A stretch of 64,000 bases of DNA from Methylomonas subterranea. GTDB taxonomy: Bacteria; Pseudomonadota; Gammaproteobacteria; Methylococcales; Methylomonadaceae. The position numbers were made by a program, and so were the translations under genes. Each line of letters starts with the position of its first letter. Within the stretch, counting starts at the first letter, position 1. The stretch covers positions 52,210-116,209 of the forward strand of contig NZ_JANIBJ010000011.1 of the NCBI RefSeq assembly GCF_024505185.1, in the 5' to 3' direction. This document shows positions 10,071-19,077 of the stretch, in pieces. Below the pieces are notes generated by a model. The model was not told the DNA's origin, made no database searches, and worked only from the letters and a program-made list of their open reading frames with translations.

Positions 10071-10922
10071 CTATGCCGATTGCGTCTTGCGGCGCTTCAT
10101 GCCCACCAGACCAAGCAAGCCGGAGCCAAACAACCATGCCGCCGCCGGCACGGGGACCGAGCTGACATTGACCTTATACCCATAGGGAATGCCGAAAATA
10201 TCGCCGTTTATGTCGTTACCGCCCAAATAGACGGTGTATTCCTGGCCGGCCCGGGCGAAAAACTCGACGACACTGCTGTCGCCGTGGGTCAGATAGGTCA
10301 AACCGCTGCCGCCGAAGGGGTTGTTGACCTTGGCGGGGTTTTCATTCACACCGGAAATATAACCGATATTCCAAGCCGAGTGATGGTTGATGGCGCCGGT
10401 ATGCATGCCTTCGAACACGGTAATACCGTAATTGAAGATGTTATCTTCCGGGTTGACTTTGGACACCTCCAACCTGATCGTGGTATCCACTTCGGATTTG
10501 ATCAGACCGAAATCGGTGTTATGCGCCCAACCGCGGGTAAAGGTCGGGTTTGCCGGATCGACCTGCCAGGAGCCCCAGGCGCCGTTAGCGGTATCCAGAT
10601 CGACGACCGCGCCGTTATAGGCGCTGGCGGCATGGGCAGCGGAAACCTCCAGCACCTGTCCGGCGCTATGAATCATGACCGCCCAGTTCAAGGCGTGGTT
10701 TTCCGCGCTAAATCCCATCGGCAACCCACCGTCCGGCGTGCCCAGCCATTCGACTGGCGTGCCGCCGCCACTCGAGCCACCACTCAATACCCAGCCGTCG
10801 GCTCCGCTCCACAGCGCGGTGTTATACATCACGTGCGCGGATGCCGGTCCGGCGGCAGCCAATGCCATTGCGGCGCCTGTTGCGGCAAGTCCAATAGCCT
10901 TAACCAATTTTTTTTGTTGCAT
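10071..10922 (-). CDS. PEP-CTERM surface protein with predicted N-terminal histidine
   Basis: A 283-residue secreted protein. The signal peptide ends GPASA, so the mature protein would begin HVMYN. The C-terminus has the PEP-CTERM sorting tripartite pattern: VPVPAAAWLFG, a hydrophobic helix and the basic end MKRRKTQSA, which exosortase would process. The body is rich in Gly, Trp and Asn, with several His and no Cys, and matches no family I can name. A good ribosome site (AAGGAG) precedes the ATG. It is the last of a same-strand series of envelope genes. An N-terminal His is a feature of histidine-brace copper proteins; here that is only a suggestion. Confidence 0.85.
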   Translation of the reverse strand: MQQKKLVKAIGLAATGAAMALAAAGPASAHVMYNTALWSGADGWVLSGGSSGGGTPVEWLGTPDGGLPMGFSAENHALNWAVMIHSAGQVLEVSAAHAASAYNGAVVDLDTANGAWGSWQVDPANPTFTRGWAHNTDFGLIKSEVDTTIRLEVSKVNPEDNIFNYGITVFEGMHTGAINHHSAWNIGYISGVNENPAKVNNPFGGSGLTYLTHGDSSVVEFFARAGQEYTVYLGGNDINGDIFGIPYGYKVNVSSVPVPAAAWLFGSGLLGLVGMKRRKTQSA

Positions 10923-11126
10923 GAATACTCCTTAATTTAAAAATCATTGCGGGAAACGCGCGTCGCGTTTCTTTTCCAAGGCCTTGCGGCCGCTTTCGAT
11001 TCCCCCTTCTCCATAAGCAAAAGCCAGTTATTCCGCATACCTTGGGATTACTCCCTAACGCTCATGAAACCGGTGCGTCGCTCCTGCCATGACTTTCATA
11101 GTCACCCCGAGGAATATGAAACTGAA

Positions 11127-11157
11127 TGCGGAACTTATTGCGGGCGGGAATCCCTAG
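11127..11157 (+). repeat. Copy of a dispersed repeat at the 3' edge of a PEP-CTERM gene
   Basis: The segment begins TGCGGAACTTATTGCGGGCG and ends in the TAG stop of the gene at 11154 on the other strand. It is nearly identical, inverted, to 63961-63990. A related inverted fragment (GTTATTCCGCATACC) lies near 11028, so the element may be a longer imperfect palindrome spanning about 11025-11157. Confidence 0.55.
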
Positions 11158-11870
11158 GCCCTTAGCGACTGCCTGCGCTGCATACCCAACAGCCCGGCAA
11201 AACCGCTGCCGAACAACCAAATGGCGGCGGGCACCGGCACCACGGTAGCTTCCAATTGACCCGATACCGAGCCGTCGAAATACAGATTCTCGGACTGGCC
11301 GGCGGACAAGATGAAGCCGAAGGATTTGAAGCCGAACACTTCGGCAAAAAAATCGCCGTTAGTCGAAACATGAGCCAAATCGAATTGATCCAGGCTGAAA
11401 TCTTCGTTGGAATAGCGGAAAGCAACGTCCGCATCGGCTTGCTGGCCGGAGACCTCCCCGCTCAATCGGTAGCTGAAATCGATGTTGATATCGAAAATAT
11501 CGTTGACATTCAACGAGGTATTTTCAAATGAAATCAGCAGATTGGAAAAATAGTCGCTGACCGCCGCACCGAGTTGTATGGAATCCTGGGCTTGCAGAAC
11601 AACGTTATGCAACACGCCCAATCCGTTAAAGCCCTGCCGGGAATGGCTGTAGGAACTCGAGCCGCTTTCCGCCGCGGCATCGGCAAAAAACGTATCGATA
11701 ATAGACAAATACTGCATTCCGCCCTCTGGGTTGAGATTGATCGCCGTTACCGTGTAGGAAAAGTCTATGCCGCCGCTGTAATGACTGGATGCTTGCGCGG
11801 ATGACGATAAACCCGGCAGCAAAAAAGCGGATGCCGCCAAAAGTACTGATTTTCGATTCAAACTATTCAT
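11154..11870 (-). CDS. PEP-CTERM domain protein
   Basis: A 238-residue secreted protein: signal peptide (ending SSAQA), a Ser/Asn/Phe-rich beta-type body, and a C-terminal sorting signal VPVPAAIWLFGSG followed by a hydrophobic segment and MQRRQSLRA. No catalytic motif is visible and I do not recognise the body. It lies 57 bases downstream of the di-heme peroxidase gene and may be co-transcribed with it. Confidence 0.82.
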   Translation of the reverse strand: MNSLNRKSVLLAASAFLLPGLSSSAQASSHYSGGIDFSYTVTAINLNPEGGMQYLSIIDTFFADAAAESGSSSYSHSRQGFNGLGVLHNVVLQAQDSIQLGAAVSDYFSNLLISFENTSLNVNDIFDINIDFSYRLSGEVSGQQADADVAFRYSNEDFSLDQFDLAHVSTNGDFFAEVFGFKSFGFILSAGQSENLYFDGSVSGQLEATVVPVPAAIWLFGSGFAGLLGMQRRQSLRA

Positions 11871-11927
11871 GATGTTTCCTGATTTTTAAAACTATTGGGC
11901 GTAAGGCCGTGTCCGGTTGATTAACCG

Positions 11928-14201
11928 TCAAGGGGCCAAGAACGGTTCGATTGGTTCGGACCTGCCGCCGGCGCCCACCGCCGGTAACAGCACCACGGAC
12001 TCCTTGGCCAATGCACTCCGCAAGGGGTGGCCGGACTGCACGAATTGATCGTCGCCTACATGACCGTTCGGCACGATCAATTCGGGATGATCGAACGGCG
12101 CCTGCTCGTAGCGTACCCGTTCGTCGGTAAAGGTTTTAAGGAAGGCCAGCAAATCAGCCCGTCTTCGCGCATCGTTGCTCATGGGCGTACGGGTCAGAAA
12201 GTCGCTTAGATTGCTGTTGTCGAAATTGCCGCCGCGGGCATAAAACTCGATGACCTGTTCCAGCGTCGCCATGCTGCCGTTATGCATGTAAGGTCCGGTC
12301 AACTCGATATTGCGCAGGGTTGGAATCTTGAAAGCCGCTTTCGAGCTAATCAGCAACTTTAGGTCGTCGGATTTGTCGAAGGCGGCTATTGCGGCCTGCA
12401 CGGTCGGGATGAAGGCATAAGCGGGATCCTGGCAATTCACCGCGCGCCGGGCGACTTCGGCCGCGCCTTCCCGGCTGCCGTCCACTTGCCGGTCGGCGGC
12501 CAGCGTGAAATAGGCCGGGAAATTGAAATCGAAACCCAGGTCCCAAGCCAGCGGCGTCAAAAACTGGCAACTGTGGATGTGTTTGACGGCTTGGTCCTTC
12601 ACCTCGCTGTAATTACCCATCAGATACTGCACATACTGGGCGCTGTATGACAGCGGCTTTTGGAAATCGTCCAGACCGCCCAAACCGGGATCGGCATCCG
12701 GGTTACCGACGCCGGTATTCATAAAACCGAAATCGATCAGCTTTTGGCCCTTGGGTTGGTCTTTGAGATTGCGAGTGACATCGCGTGTCACCACGTTGGG
12801 TATTTCGGTGATGCCGGCATCCTTGGCCATATCGAATAAATTCTTGCCCATGGCTTCCGGACCGAAGGCACGCAAGCTGTGTTCCGGACCGAAAAATGCG
12901 CCGGGGGTTGGAGTAACCAGCAGAGAGTTGGACACGATGGCATTGGTCGTATTCACGGGACCGGCATGGCACAGGTTGCAATGGCTTTCGGTAAACACTT
13001 CCAGGCCGCGTCGTTCCGACTCGCTCAAGCCGATGGGTTTATAGGTATCCGGATCGCGCAGAGCGGTGTCGATGGGCGCCTGATCCGACACCAGGGTGGA
13101 TTCGTACAGTTGTATGGCCAGTCCGAAAAACATCGGAAAATTGGCCTCCATCTGCGTGTATGCCAGTCCGCCGATGGCCGGCGCGCCGAAAGTGCCACGC
13201 GTGGTGTTAGACCAATACTTGGAGGCAAAGGCGGCGCGTATCATGTCCTTGTAAGTGGTTTTCAGGCCGGGCTTTTGACTGCTATCCGAGCTGTTGGTCA
13301 AATTCAGGCCGCCGAATACGCTGTCGGTGTAATGGACTTTTTGGTATTGCAAGGGCGGACGCGCCAGCAGCTTGCGGCCGATATCGGCAATACCGCGATC
13401 CGAGCAGGTCATCTCCAACTGGCTCAATGCGGTAGCCACGGCCTGGGATGCCAATGCCGAGTTTTCCAGATGCAAGGCCTTTTTTTGCACGGTGCGGGCA
13501 TTGACCTGTATCCAGACGCCCGCGTTGGGGTCGCGGTCGCCCCAATTGTTGCTGCCGTTGAATACGTTATTACCGCGACCGTCCCAGAAACTGCGATGGT
13601 TGAACACGGCATTGATCACGGTGGGTGCGTTCCGGGGTTCCACCCGCCGGGTGCCGACGCCGTTGACGTTAAATACGGGGTCGGCGCTACGCTGGCAGTT
13701 GTCGTTGCTGCCGGTGAATTGCGATACGCCGGTAAAGCGGCCGCTGAAAGTGCCCGACGAGGCTACGACATCGTCGGTGGCGAAAATCCGCCCGCTGTCT
13801 TTATTCAGCGGATCGGCGTAACGCACCAGGGGGAAGTCCTCCGCGCTCAAGGCGTGGTTGGGGCCGCCTTTGCCGGAAGGCAGTACGTCGAATTGATTGT
13901 CCGGATGCGGAATCAGCGTGCCGGGATTGATTTGGTTTTTCACCCGGTTATCGGCCCCGGCGTGAAAGTGGCAAGAAGCGCAGGCCATGCCGTCGCTGCC
14001 GACGTTGACGTCCCAGAACAGGGCTTTACCCAGGGCGATGGCCATGTCCTTGTTCACCACGATGGGGTCCGCTCCGTCCGTCAGGCCGGGCACGGGTGGG
14101 ATAGGCACGCCGATCAACGGCACCGGCAAGGGGCCGTGGGCCAGTCCGGTCTGCGAAAAAACGGCGCAACAGGCCGATAGTAAAACGACGGATAATTTCA
14201 T
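11928..14201 (-). CDS. Long di-heme cytochrome c peroxidase / MauG-like protein
   Basis: A 757-residue exported protein. The ATG at 14201 gives a signal peptide ending QTGLA and a mature N-terminus HGPLP. Two c-type heme sites are visible: CASCH at residues 74-78 and CNLCH at 408-412. The late segment [23 protein letters not shown] is typical of the peroxidase/MauG superfamily. The length is about twice that of classical di-heme peroxidases and is consistent with the surface-associated peroxidase (SACCP/CorB type) described in methanotrophs, where it is co-expressed with copper-repressed surface proteins. That assignment is from memory and is tentative. An upstream in-frame start at 14330 would add a non-secretory stretch and was rejected. 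Confidence 0.85.
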   Translation of the reverse strand: MKLSVVLLSACCAVFSQTGLAHGPLPVPLIGVPIPPVPGLTDGADPIVVNKDMAIALGKALFWDVNVGSDGMACASCHFHAGADNRVKNQINPGTLIPHPDNQFDVLPSGKGGPNHALSAEDFPLVRYADPLNKDSGRIFATDDVVASSGTFSGRFTGVSQFTGSNDNCQRSADPVFNVNGVGTRRVEPRNAPTVINAVFNHRSFWDGRGNNVFNGSNNWGDRDPNAGVWIQVNARTVQKKALHLENSALASQAVATALSQLEMTCSDRGIADIGRKLLARPPLQYQKVHYTDSVFGGLNLTNSSDSSQKPGLKTTYKDMIRAAFASKYWSNTTRGTFGAPAIGGLAYTQMEANFPMFFGLAIQLYESTLVSDQAPIDTALRDPDTYKPIGLSESERRGLEVFTESHCNLCHAGPVNTTNAIVSNSLLVTPTPGAFFGPEHSLRAFGPEAMGKNLFDMAKDAGITEIPNVVTRDVTRNLKDQPKGQKLIDFGFMNTGVGNPDADPGLGGLDDFQKPLSYSAQYVQYLMGNYSEVKDQAVKHIHSCQFLTPLAWDLGFDFNFPAYFTLAADRQVDGSREGAAEVARRAVNCQDPAYAFIPTVQAAIAAFDKSDDLKLLISSKAAFKIPTLRNIELTGPYMHNGSMATLEQVIEFYARGGNFDNSNLSDFLTRTPMSNDARRRADLLAFLKTFTDERVRYEQAPFDHPELIVPNGHVGDDQFVQSGHPLRSALAKESVVLLPAVGAGGRSEPIEPFLAP

Positions 14202-14387
14202 GATTACACCCTGAAAAAACAATTCCGCTATATCGTTTATCGCCCTTCCGCCCGCAAAAGCGCTTACGGATTCGGCGACGACGCCATAGTCTCTTTTTGT
14301 GCCGATAACCGAGAACCATTGCCGGTTCACTGCTACCCAGACTTGGACTGAAACATTGGCTTCAGCCTATTATCGAATTCTTATTCA

Positions 14388-14402
14388 GCAAAAGGCGGGC
14401 CA
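14388..14402 (-). promoter_or_regulatory. Sigma-54-like promoter upstream of the di-heme peroxidase
   Basis: Read on the minus strand the bases are TGGCCCGCCTTTTGC followed by T. The sigma-54 consensus is TGGCACG-N4-TTGCW, so only one consensus base differs, and the GG to GC spacing is exactly 10. Transcription would begin near 14377, leaving a leader of about 175 bases before the ATG at 14201. Confidence 0.55.
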
Positions 14403-14463
14403 AACTGCTTAGATGGGAAAAACAACGACTTGGAAAGTGTGGAAATTCGAGTTGTTAATTTCT

Positions 14464-14510
14464 TGCGGGATATGCCGTGGTTTTTTTGAAAAACTGCGGC
14501 ATATCCCGCA
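14464..14510. repeat. Long perfect inverted repeat (14-bp arms)
   Basis: Arms TGCGGGATATGCCG (14464-14477) and CGGCATATCCCGCA (14497-14510) match perfectly. Wobble and A-T pairs extend the stem inward through TGGTTTTT / GAAAAACTG. It lies between the peroxidase promoter and the end of the sulfotransferase gene. The sulfotransferase strand has no clear T-run after the stem, so a terminator role is possible but unproven. Confidence 0.6.
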
Positions 14511-14590
14511 TTTATTAATAAGGGGCTAGCCGGACAAGCTTAACAATCAGCCGTGCGTATTTCCGACAAATAAAGGATGTAGACCGGGGT

Positions 14591-16183
14591 TTATACGGAG
14601 GGGTGTTGCTTTTCGTCGCCCGCGCTCGCATAAGCGAAGGCCTGAAGGCAAGGCGTCAGTAAATCCGCCAACGCTTCGAACTCCGCCGCGTAGTAGCGCC
14701 AACGTCCAACCGACGTTGCATAGAGCGGCTGGGAAACCTGATCGAAGCTGGGGCTGGCGATGAATTTCTTCCCGGCCTGTTTATAAAACTCGCCGGCTTG
14801 GGCTCGTAACTCCAAGCCCAGGAAGCCGAATACCCGGCTGAAGGTGGTCTGAAAATCCGCCACGCCGTCCTCGTAACGCAAGGTCATTACCCGCAGGCTG
14901 AGCATCGGTTCAACGTGCAGCCACCATTGCATGGTTGCGGCATACAGTTCGGCGGTGGAGCGCCAGCCGAACAAATGCACGGTCGATACGGACGGCAGCA
15001 TGACCTGCATGTAACAGCTGAGACAGACGTCGCGCGGGTCCCGAACCATGAAGATCACTTTGGCGTCGGGGAACACTACGTTGATCAGACCGATATCGTA
15101 GGTGTTCATGGTGGTTTTATCGATAAACACCGCCCGCGCCGCGTCGTCGCCGTAGCGTTGTTTCACCGATTGCCAGTAAAAATTGCGCAAATGGCGAATC
15201 GTATCCGGACCGGCTGCCCGCAATTGCCCGGTCACATCGTCCTTGACAGCGGAAATCCGCTGCAATTCCTGCTTCATTGCCACCAGCAGATCGGTCTCGT
15301 CCGACACGAATACCTCGGGATGGGTAGCCAGAATCTCCTGAACCAAGGTGCTGCCGGAACGCAGAAAACCCAGCAAAAACACCGGCGCCCGCGACTCGGC
15401 CAGCCACTCGGCGCCGGACCAGCGCCGCAATAAATCCGCGTCGAAGTTGGCGCTGTAATCCGCCAGCAAATCGTAGACATATCGCGAGTCCTGCTTTTGC
15501 ACTTCCGGCAGGCCGGAGGCCAGCGCGGCGGCGGCATGCAAGTGTTCGAACACTCGGTCATGATGACCCAGTTTGTCGTGAATTCTGGCCAGTTCCTTGT
15601 GAGCGCGAAAAGTGGTTTCGCCGGCCGCCGCCATCCCTAAAATCCTGGACAGGCGGGCGCCGGCCTCCGCGTGTTGGCCGGCCTTGCTTTCCAGCATGGC
15701 ATGCTGAAGATTGAGGACGGCATCGTCCGGCATGAGGCGCAAGGCCTGTTGGCTGGCGGTCAATGCCAGTGCGTTTCGATTCAGCCGGGCATAGGTATGC
15801 GCCAGCAATTGAAAGCCCCTGAGATCTTTTTTGATTTGAACAGCCTGTTTGATCAACTCCAGCGAGGCGGGATAATCCCGCCAATATTGCAACTGCTCGG
15901 CCAGCAGTAACAATTGGCTTGTATCGCCGTGTTTGCGGCTGGATTTGGCCAGCAGCGCGCCGGCCTTGCGCAGCATGTCCAGACCTTGAGCGAACTGACG
16001 GTTCCAGCACAAGGCCTGTCCGTAACAGGCCATGGCTTGGGCATCCTTGGGATTTTCCCGCGCGGCCTTTTCGAACCAAAACACGGCATCCGCCGTATTT
16101 CGCGCATTGATGGCCGCCTGACCGCGCTGTAAAAAGGCGGACAAAGCGGGCTGGCTGGCTTGGGTTTTATTGACTTTATCCAT
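14591..16183 (-). CDS. TPR-repeat sulfotransferase
   Basis: A 530-residue protein. Residues about 10-250 form tetratricopeptide-type helical repeats (for example AINARNTADAVFWFEKAA). The C-terminal domain is a PAPS-dependent sulfotransferase: the phosphosulfate loop FLLGFLRSGSTLVQEIL is near 275, and the 3'-phosphate motif FMVRDPRDVCLSCY is near 390. No signal peptide is visible. TPR-sulfotransferases modify tyrosines or polysaccharides; the substrate here is unknown, though the surface-protein neighbourhood suggests an envelope glycan or secreted protein. I chose the ATG at 16183 over an in-frame TTG at 16219. Confidence 0.85.
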   Translation of the reverse strand: MDKVNKTQASQPALSAFLQRGQAAINARNTADAVFWFEKAARENPKDAQAMACYGQALCWNRQFAQGLDMLRKAGALLAKSSRKHGDTSQLLLLAEQLQYWRDYPASLELIKQAVQIKKDLRGFQLLAHTYARLNRNALALTASQQALRLMPDDAVLNLQHAMLESKAGQHAEAGARLSRILGMAAAGETTFRAHKELARIHDKLGHHDRVFEHLHAAAALASGLPEVQKQDSRYVYDLLADYSANFDADLLRRWSGAEWLAESRAPVFLLGFLRSGSTLVQEILATHPEVFVSDETDLLVAMKQELQRISAVKDDVTGQLRAAGPDTIRHLRNFYWQSVKQRYGDDAARAVFIDKTTMNTYDIGLINVVFPDAKVIFMVRDPRDVCLSCYMQVMLPSVSTVHLFGWRSTAELYAATMQWWLHVEPMLSLRVMTLRYEDGVADFQTTFSRVFGFLGLELRAQAGEFYKQAGKKFIASPSFDQVSQPLYATSVGRWRYYAAEFEALADLLTPCLQAFAYASAGDEKQHPSV

Positions 16184-16208
16184 GGAAAAAAGCTTTCCTT
16201 GCCGGAAT

Positions 16209-16262
16209 GGCGGCCGCAAACGCTCACCCTTGCGGCCGCCGGGCGGACTTATTCCGGCCTAG
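16209..16262. terminator. GC-rich hairpin with an adjacent dispersed-repeat half
   Basis: Perfect 11-bp arms GGCGGCCGCAA (16209-16219) and TTGCGGCCGCC (16230-16240) enclose a 10-base loop, 45 bases after the DUF3570 stop. On the minus strand a T-rich stretch follows about 15 bases later, so it is a candidate operon terminator. The right flank TTATTCCGGCCTAG (16249-16262) is an inverted copy of the CTAGGCCGGAATAA repeat half seen at 22661 and 43350. Confidence 0.4.
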
Positions 16263-16284
16263 GTTGCCGCCCCGCCCGGGCGAT

Positions 16285-19077
16285 CTAAAACATGTAATTC
16301 CATTGCGCCGACAAGGCACCCTCGCGCTCCAGCTGGATGCCGTTGACGTCGTCGCGCAACGGCTGTATCCATTCCACGCCGAAGCTGTTGCCGGCCAGAC
16401 TGCCGCCGGGAATGGTGGCGGTCAAACCCAGGCCTATATCCCAAAATTTGCCGCCATGGTTGGCCGGCGTATCCATGGTGCCGATGGGCACGTGCGGCCT
16501 GTCATAGGCGCCGTGCAGCGAATCGTGGGTAGTATAGATACCGCGCACGCTGCCACTCAGCCAATCCAGAAAGCGGTAACTGCCCCAAGCCGTGGCCTGC
16601 AGCATGTCGCCCAATCTGTAGCCGGATTCGTTATGATTCTGCAGTCGCTTGATGCCCTGGAGTTGCGCGCCCCAGCCCCAGGCATCCAGGTGGCCGGTAT
16701 AGGTCAGCGTGGGGGTAAAATCCCAGGTACCGCTACCCAACTGCATGCCGTAATGAATCAGCCCCAGCTCATAAGTGTGCGTGGGCCGCAAATGTATATC
16801 GACGTCGCCGGTCGGCGCGGACACGCCCAAGCCCAGATGCAGATGATGCAGTTTGTCGTCGTACAGCTTGACCAAGGCCGAGATATTGGTATCGCCGATA
16901 CCGCCGGTCTGGTGCTCGTGATCGGCATGATTGACGGCCGCGCCTATCAGTGTCGTGTTGGCGGGAGAAGTGGTACCGCCAAGTTCCCGCATATTCATGC
17001 CCATATCCATGAAGGTCGGCATCAGCATCAGATTCAGCCAATCGGTCGGCGCGTACATGACCATGAACATATGCATATGCATGGCCATGTCGCTGGGCGC
17101 GACAAAGCACTGTTCGCCGGCGCAATTAGGGTTATTCACCGCGTTGTTCATGGTGATGGCCGTATCCGAAATCGGCCTGGACCCTTGCAATAAATTACCG
17201 GCCTGTTTACTGAACATGTATTGATAGCCTACCATCCAGTCGTCGGCCGTATTCATCATGTGAGCGAACATCATGCCGGCAGGCTGCGCGGCGCCGTGCT
17301 GGTGATGATGGTGGTGGCGATGGTCTCCGCCGCCCTCGGCCAGACCGCGCCCAAGGGTATCCAAATCCACTTTCAACGCCGCATTGGCGGAATAGGCGGA
17401 AAAATCGGCGTAACCGCCCTCCCCGCCGCCGCCCAAGCGCAAGCCGCCTTGATGGGTGTAATATTCGAAGCCCATTTCCAGATTCAATCCGCGGGCGAAC
17501 TGCTTGTTGACGATCACGCCGCCGCTCAGGGCGCCATAGGCCGACAGACGGTGATCGCTGGAAAAATGCGGGTATTGCCGGTTCAAGGCGCGGTAGGCCG
17601 CCGGGTCGTTGGCATCGCCCGATCCGGGGGTTTTCAGCACCAGATAAGGGTGGTAAAAATCGGCCGCGCTCTGACTGTAATAACGGATGGTGGGCGTCAC
17701 CGTCAGCCCCCAAGGCAGCGGTTGCACCCATTTGCCTTCGAAAGTATGGGCATTGATGCCCCAGTCGTCGAGGAAATAGTTGTATTTCAAGTTCATCGCC
17801 GCATCCAGCGGCGCGATATGCTGCACATAGCGCAGATTCAAATTGACCTGATTGCGTTGGTTGGGTCGCTGTTCGGTATAAGCCGTGGTATTCGCGCCGA
17901 GGTAGACGCCGGCGGCCGGATCGAATAAATCCGGGTCGACGAAAAACGCATAGGTGGCCTTGTAGGGGTTTTCCATGAAACCGCTGCTATGGGTATAGCC
18001 CACTCCGGCCTCCGCCAGCGCGCATTTACTCAACACCTGCGTCAGGCTCAGATTAGTGGCGATGTCCTCGCGCTTGCCGTGCAACATGCCTTTGCTTGAG
18101 CTACCATCGTAATAACCGTTATCGCTTCTGCCGTTTAAGGTGTAACCGATATAGCCGAGATAGGGCAAGGAATCATGGTCCAACAGAGCCGACACCGTGC
18201 TGTTGGTGTAGCTTTGGCTGAAATTCAAGGTCGTCAGCTTACTGTTGAAATCCAGCCGCCCGCCCCAATTGACGAAGCGGGATTCGTAATCGTTTTCCAG
18301 CGACAGTCCGCCGCCGACGTCTACAGCCGCCTCGTCCCACTCGTAGCCCAGCTTGAAATCGCCCTGCTTACGGGTTTCCGGCGATGCCATGGTCATGGTA
18401 TGCGTCAAGGGCTGCGAGCCGAACCCGTAAACTTGGTTAAAGCCCGCATCCAAGCCTTTATCCAACACGGGGTTAAGATTTCGATCGAATACCGGAGTCA
18501 GGGACTGTATATAGGGTGTTGCACCGCTTATGGTGTCGCCCGCGGCCGGTTCCAGGTGTTTAACGCCACTGCCCCCCCCATAAACCTTATTGCCGCCAAA
18601 TCCGGCCGGTGCTGTAGCCACAGGGGTTGCGCCGGACCAGGTATCTTCGCTGTAGTTGGCGGTAAATCTCCAGCGGTCGCGCAGCAGGGTCTTGCCTTGC
18701 ACATGCAGGCTGTCAACCGTGATAGGGGCGAAATTATTCGGTATTTTTTTAAGGTCGTAGCCGAATTCGCTGGTCAGTACGCGGGAATAAATATCGCGGT
18801 TGCTTTCCTCGTAGTGCCCGTATTGAATGGTGGCTTCATCATCCGCCGCCAGCACCGGCTCGGCCAGACCGGGCAGCAACAGGGCCGCCGCGGTCAAGGC
18901 CTGCAAGGCCGGGCTGACCCGGTTATTGGTAAGGTTGCCGGGCGGCGTTGCAACGCTGGCGGCGCTTGCCAAATCGCCGGCCGTCGACGCGAACGCAACG
19001 GCCGGGGAAACTTTATTGAAATTGCGCAATAATTTTTCGATAGCCAGACTCAGGCGGGTTTTTTTAATAACAACCAC
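16285..19077 (-). CDS. DUF3570 outer-membrane barrel fused to a Met/His-rich transporter-like barrel, with two DxxSGAT motifs
   Basis: A 930-residue protein using the GTG at 19077, which overlaps the DUF4266 gene by 14 bases. The signal-like segment is ALQALTAAALLLPGLAEPVLA, unusually far in (residues about 57-77). Residues about 80-570 match DUF3570, an outer-membrane beta-barrel family. DTWSGAT (145-151) and DTISGAT (181-187) both fit the flavinylation consensus DxxSGAT used by ApbE. Residues about 580-930 resemble the MetA-pathway/transporter barrel family and contain metal-ligand clusters: RHHHHHQH (about 584), MAMHMHMFMVM (about 665) and HADHEHQ (about 716). The C-terminus ends in Phe. 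Such fusions could also come from two adjacent ancestral genes. Export to the outer membrane is likely; function is unknown. Confidence 0.82.
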   Translation of the reverse strand: MVVIKKTRLSLAIEKLLRNFNKVSPAVAFASTAGDLASAASVATPPGNLTNNRVSPALQALTAAALLLPGLAEPVLAADDEATIQYGHYEESNRDIYSRVLTSEFGYDLKKIPNNFAPITVDSLHVQGKTLLRDRWRFTANYSEDTWSGATPVATAPAGFGGNKVYGGGSGVKHLEPAAGDTISGATPYIQSLTPVFDRNLNPVLDKGLDAGFNQVYGFGSQPLTHTMTMASPETRKQGDFKLGYEWDEAAVDVGGGLSLENDYESRFVNWGGRLDFNSKLTTLNFSQSYTNSTVSALLDHDSLPYLGYIGYTLNGRSDNGYYDGSSSKGMLHGKREDIATNLSLTQVLSKCALAEAGVGYTHSSGFMENPYKATYAFFVDPDLFDPAAGVYLGANTTAYTEQRPNQRNQVNLNLRYVQHIAPLDAAMNLKYNYFLDDWGINAHTFEGKWVQPLPWGLTVTPTIRYYSQSAADFYHPYLVLKTPGSGDANDPAAYRALNRQYPHFSSDHRLSAYGALSGGVIVNKQFARGLNLEMGFEYYTHQGGLRLGGGGEGGYADFSAYSANAALKVDLDTLGRGLAEGGGDHRHHHHHQHGAAQPAGMMFAHMMNTADDWMVGYQYMFSKQAGNLLQGSRPISDTAITMNNAVNNPNCAGEQCFVAPSDMAMHMHMFMVMYAPTDWLNLMLMPTFMDMGMNMRELGGTTSPANTTLIGAAVNHADHEHQTGGIGDTNISALVKLYDDKLHHLHLGLGVSAPTGDVDIHLRPTHTYELGLIHYGMQLGSGTWDFTPTLTYTGHLDAWGWGAQLQGIKRLQNHNESGYRLGDMLQATAWGSYRFLDWLSGSVRGIYTTHDSLHGAYDRPHVPIGTMDTPANHGGKFWDIGLGLTATIPGGSLAGNSFGVEWIQPLRDDVNGIQLEREGALSAQWNYMF

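Noticed and set aside
11078..11092. TGGCAGGAGCGACGC on the minus strand as a sigma-54 promoter for the gene at 10071
   Set aside because: The downstream TTGC box is replaced by ACGC, and the phrase belongs to a dispersed repeat seen again near 19928.
12879..14180. A 433-residue plus-strand frame over the di-heme peroxidase
   Set aside because: The minus strand has two heme motifs and a signal peptide; the plus frame has no domain and low-complexity Gly/Val composition.
14202..14330. Upstream extension of the di-heme peroxidase to 14330
   Set aside because: It would bury the signal peptide behind 43 non-hydrophobic residues.
16207..17193. A 328-residue plus-strand frame over the DUF3570 fusion
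   Set aside because: Antisense shadow of the Met/His-rich region; composition mirrors the real gene.
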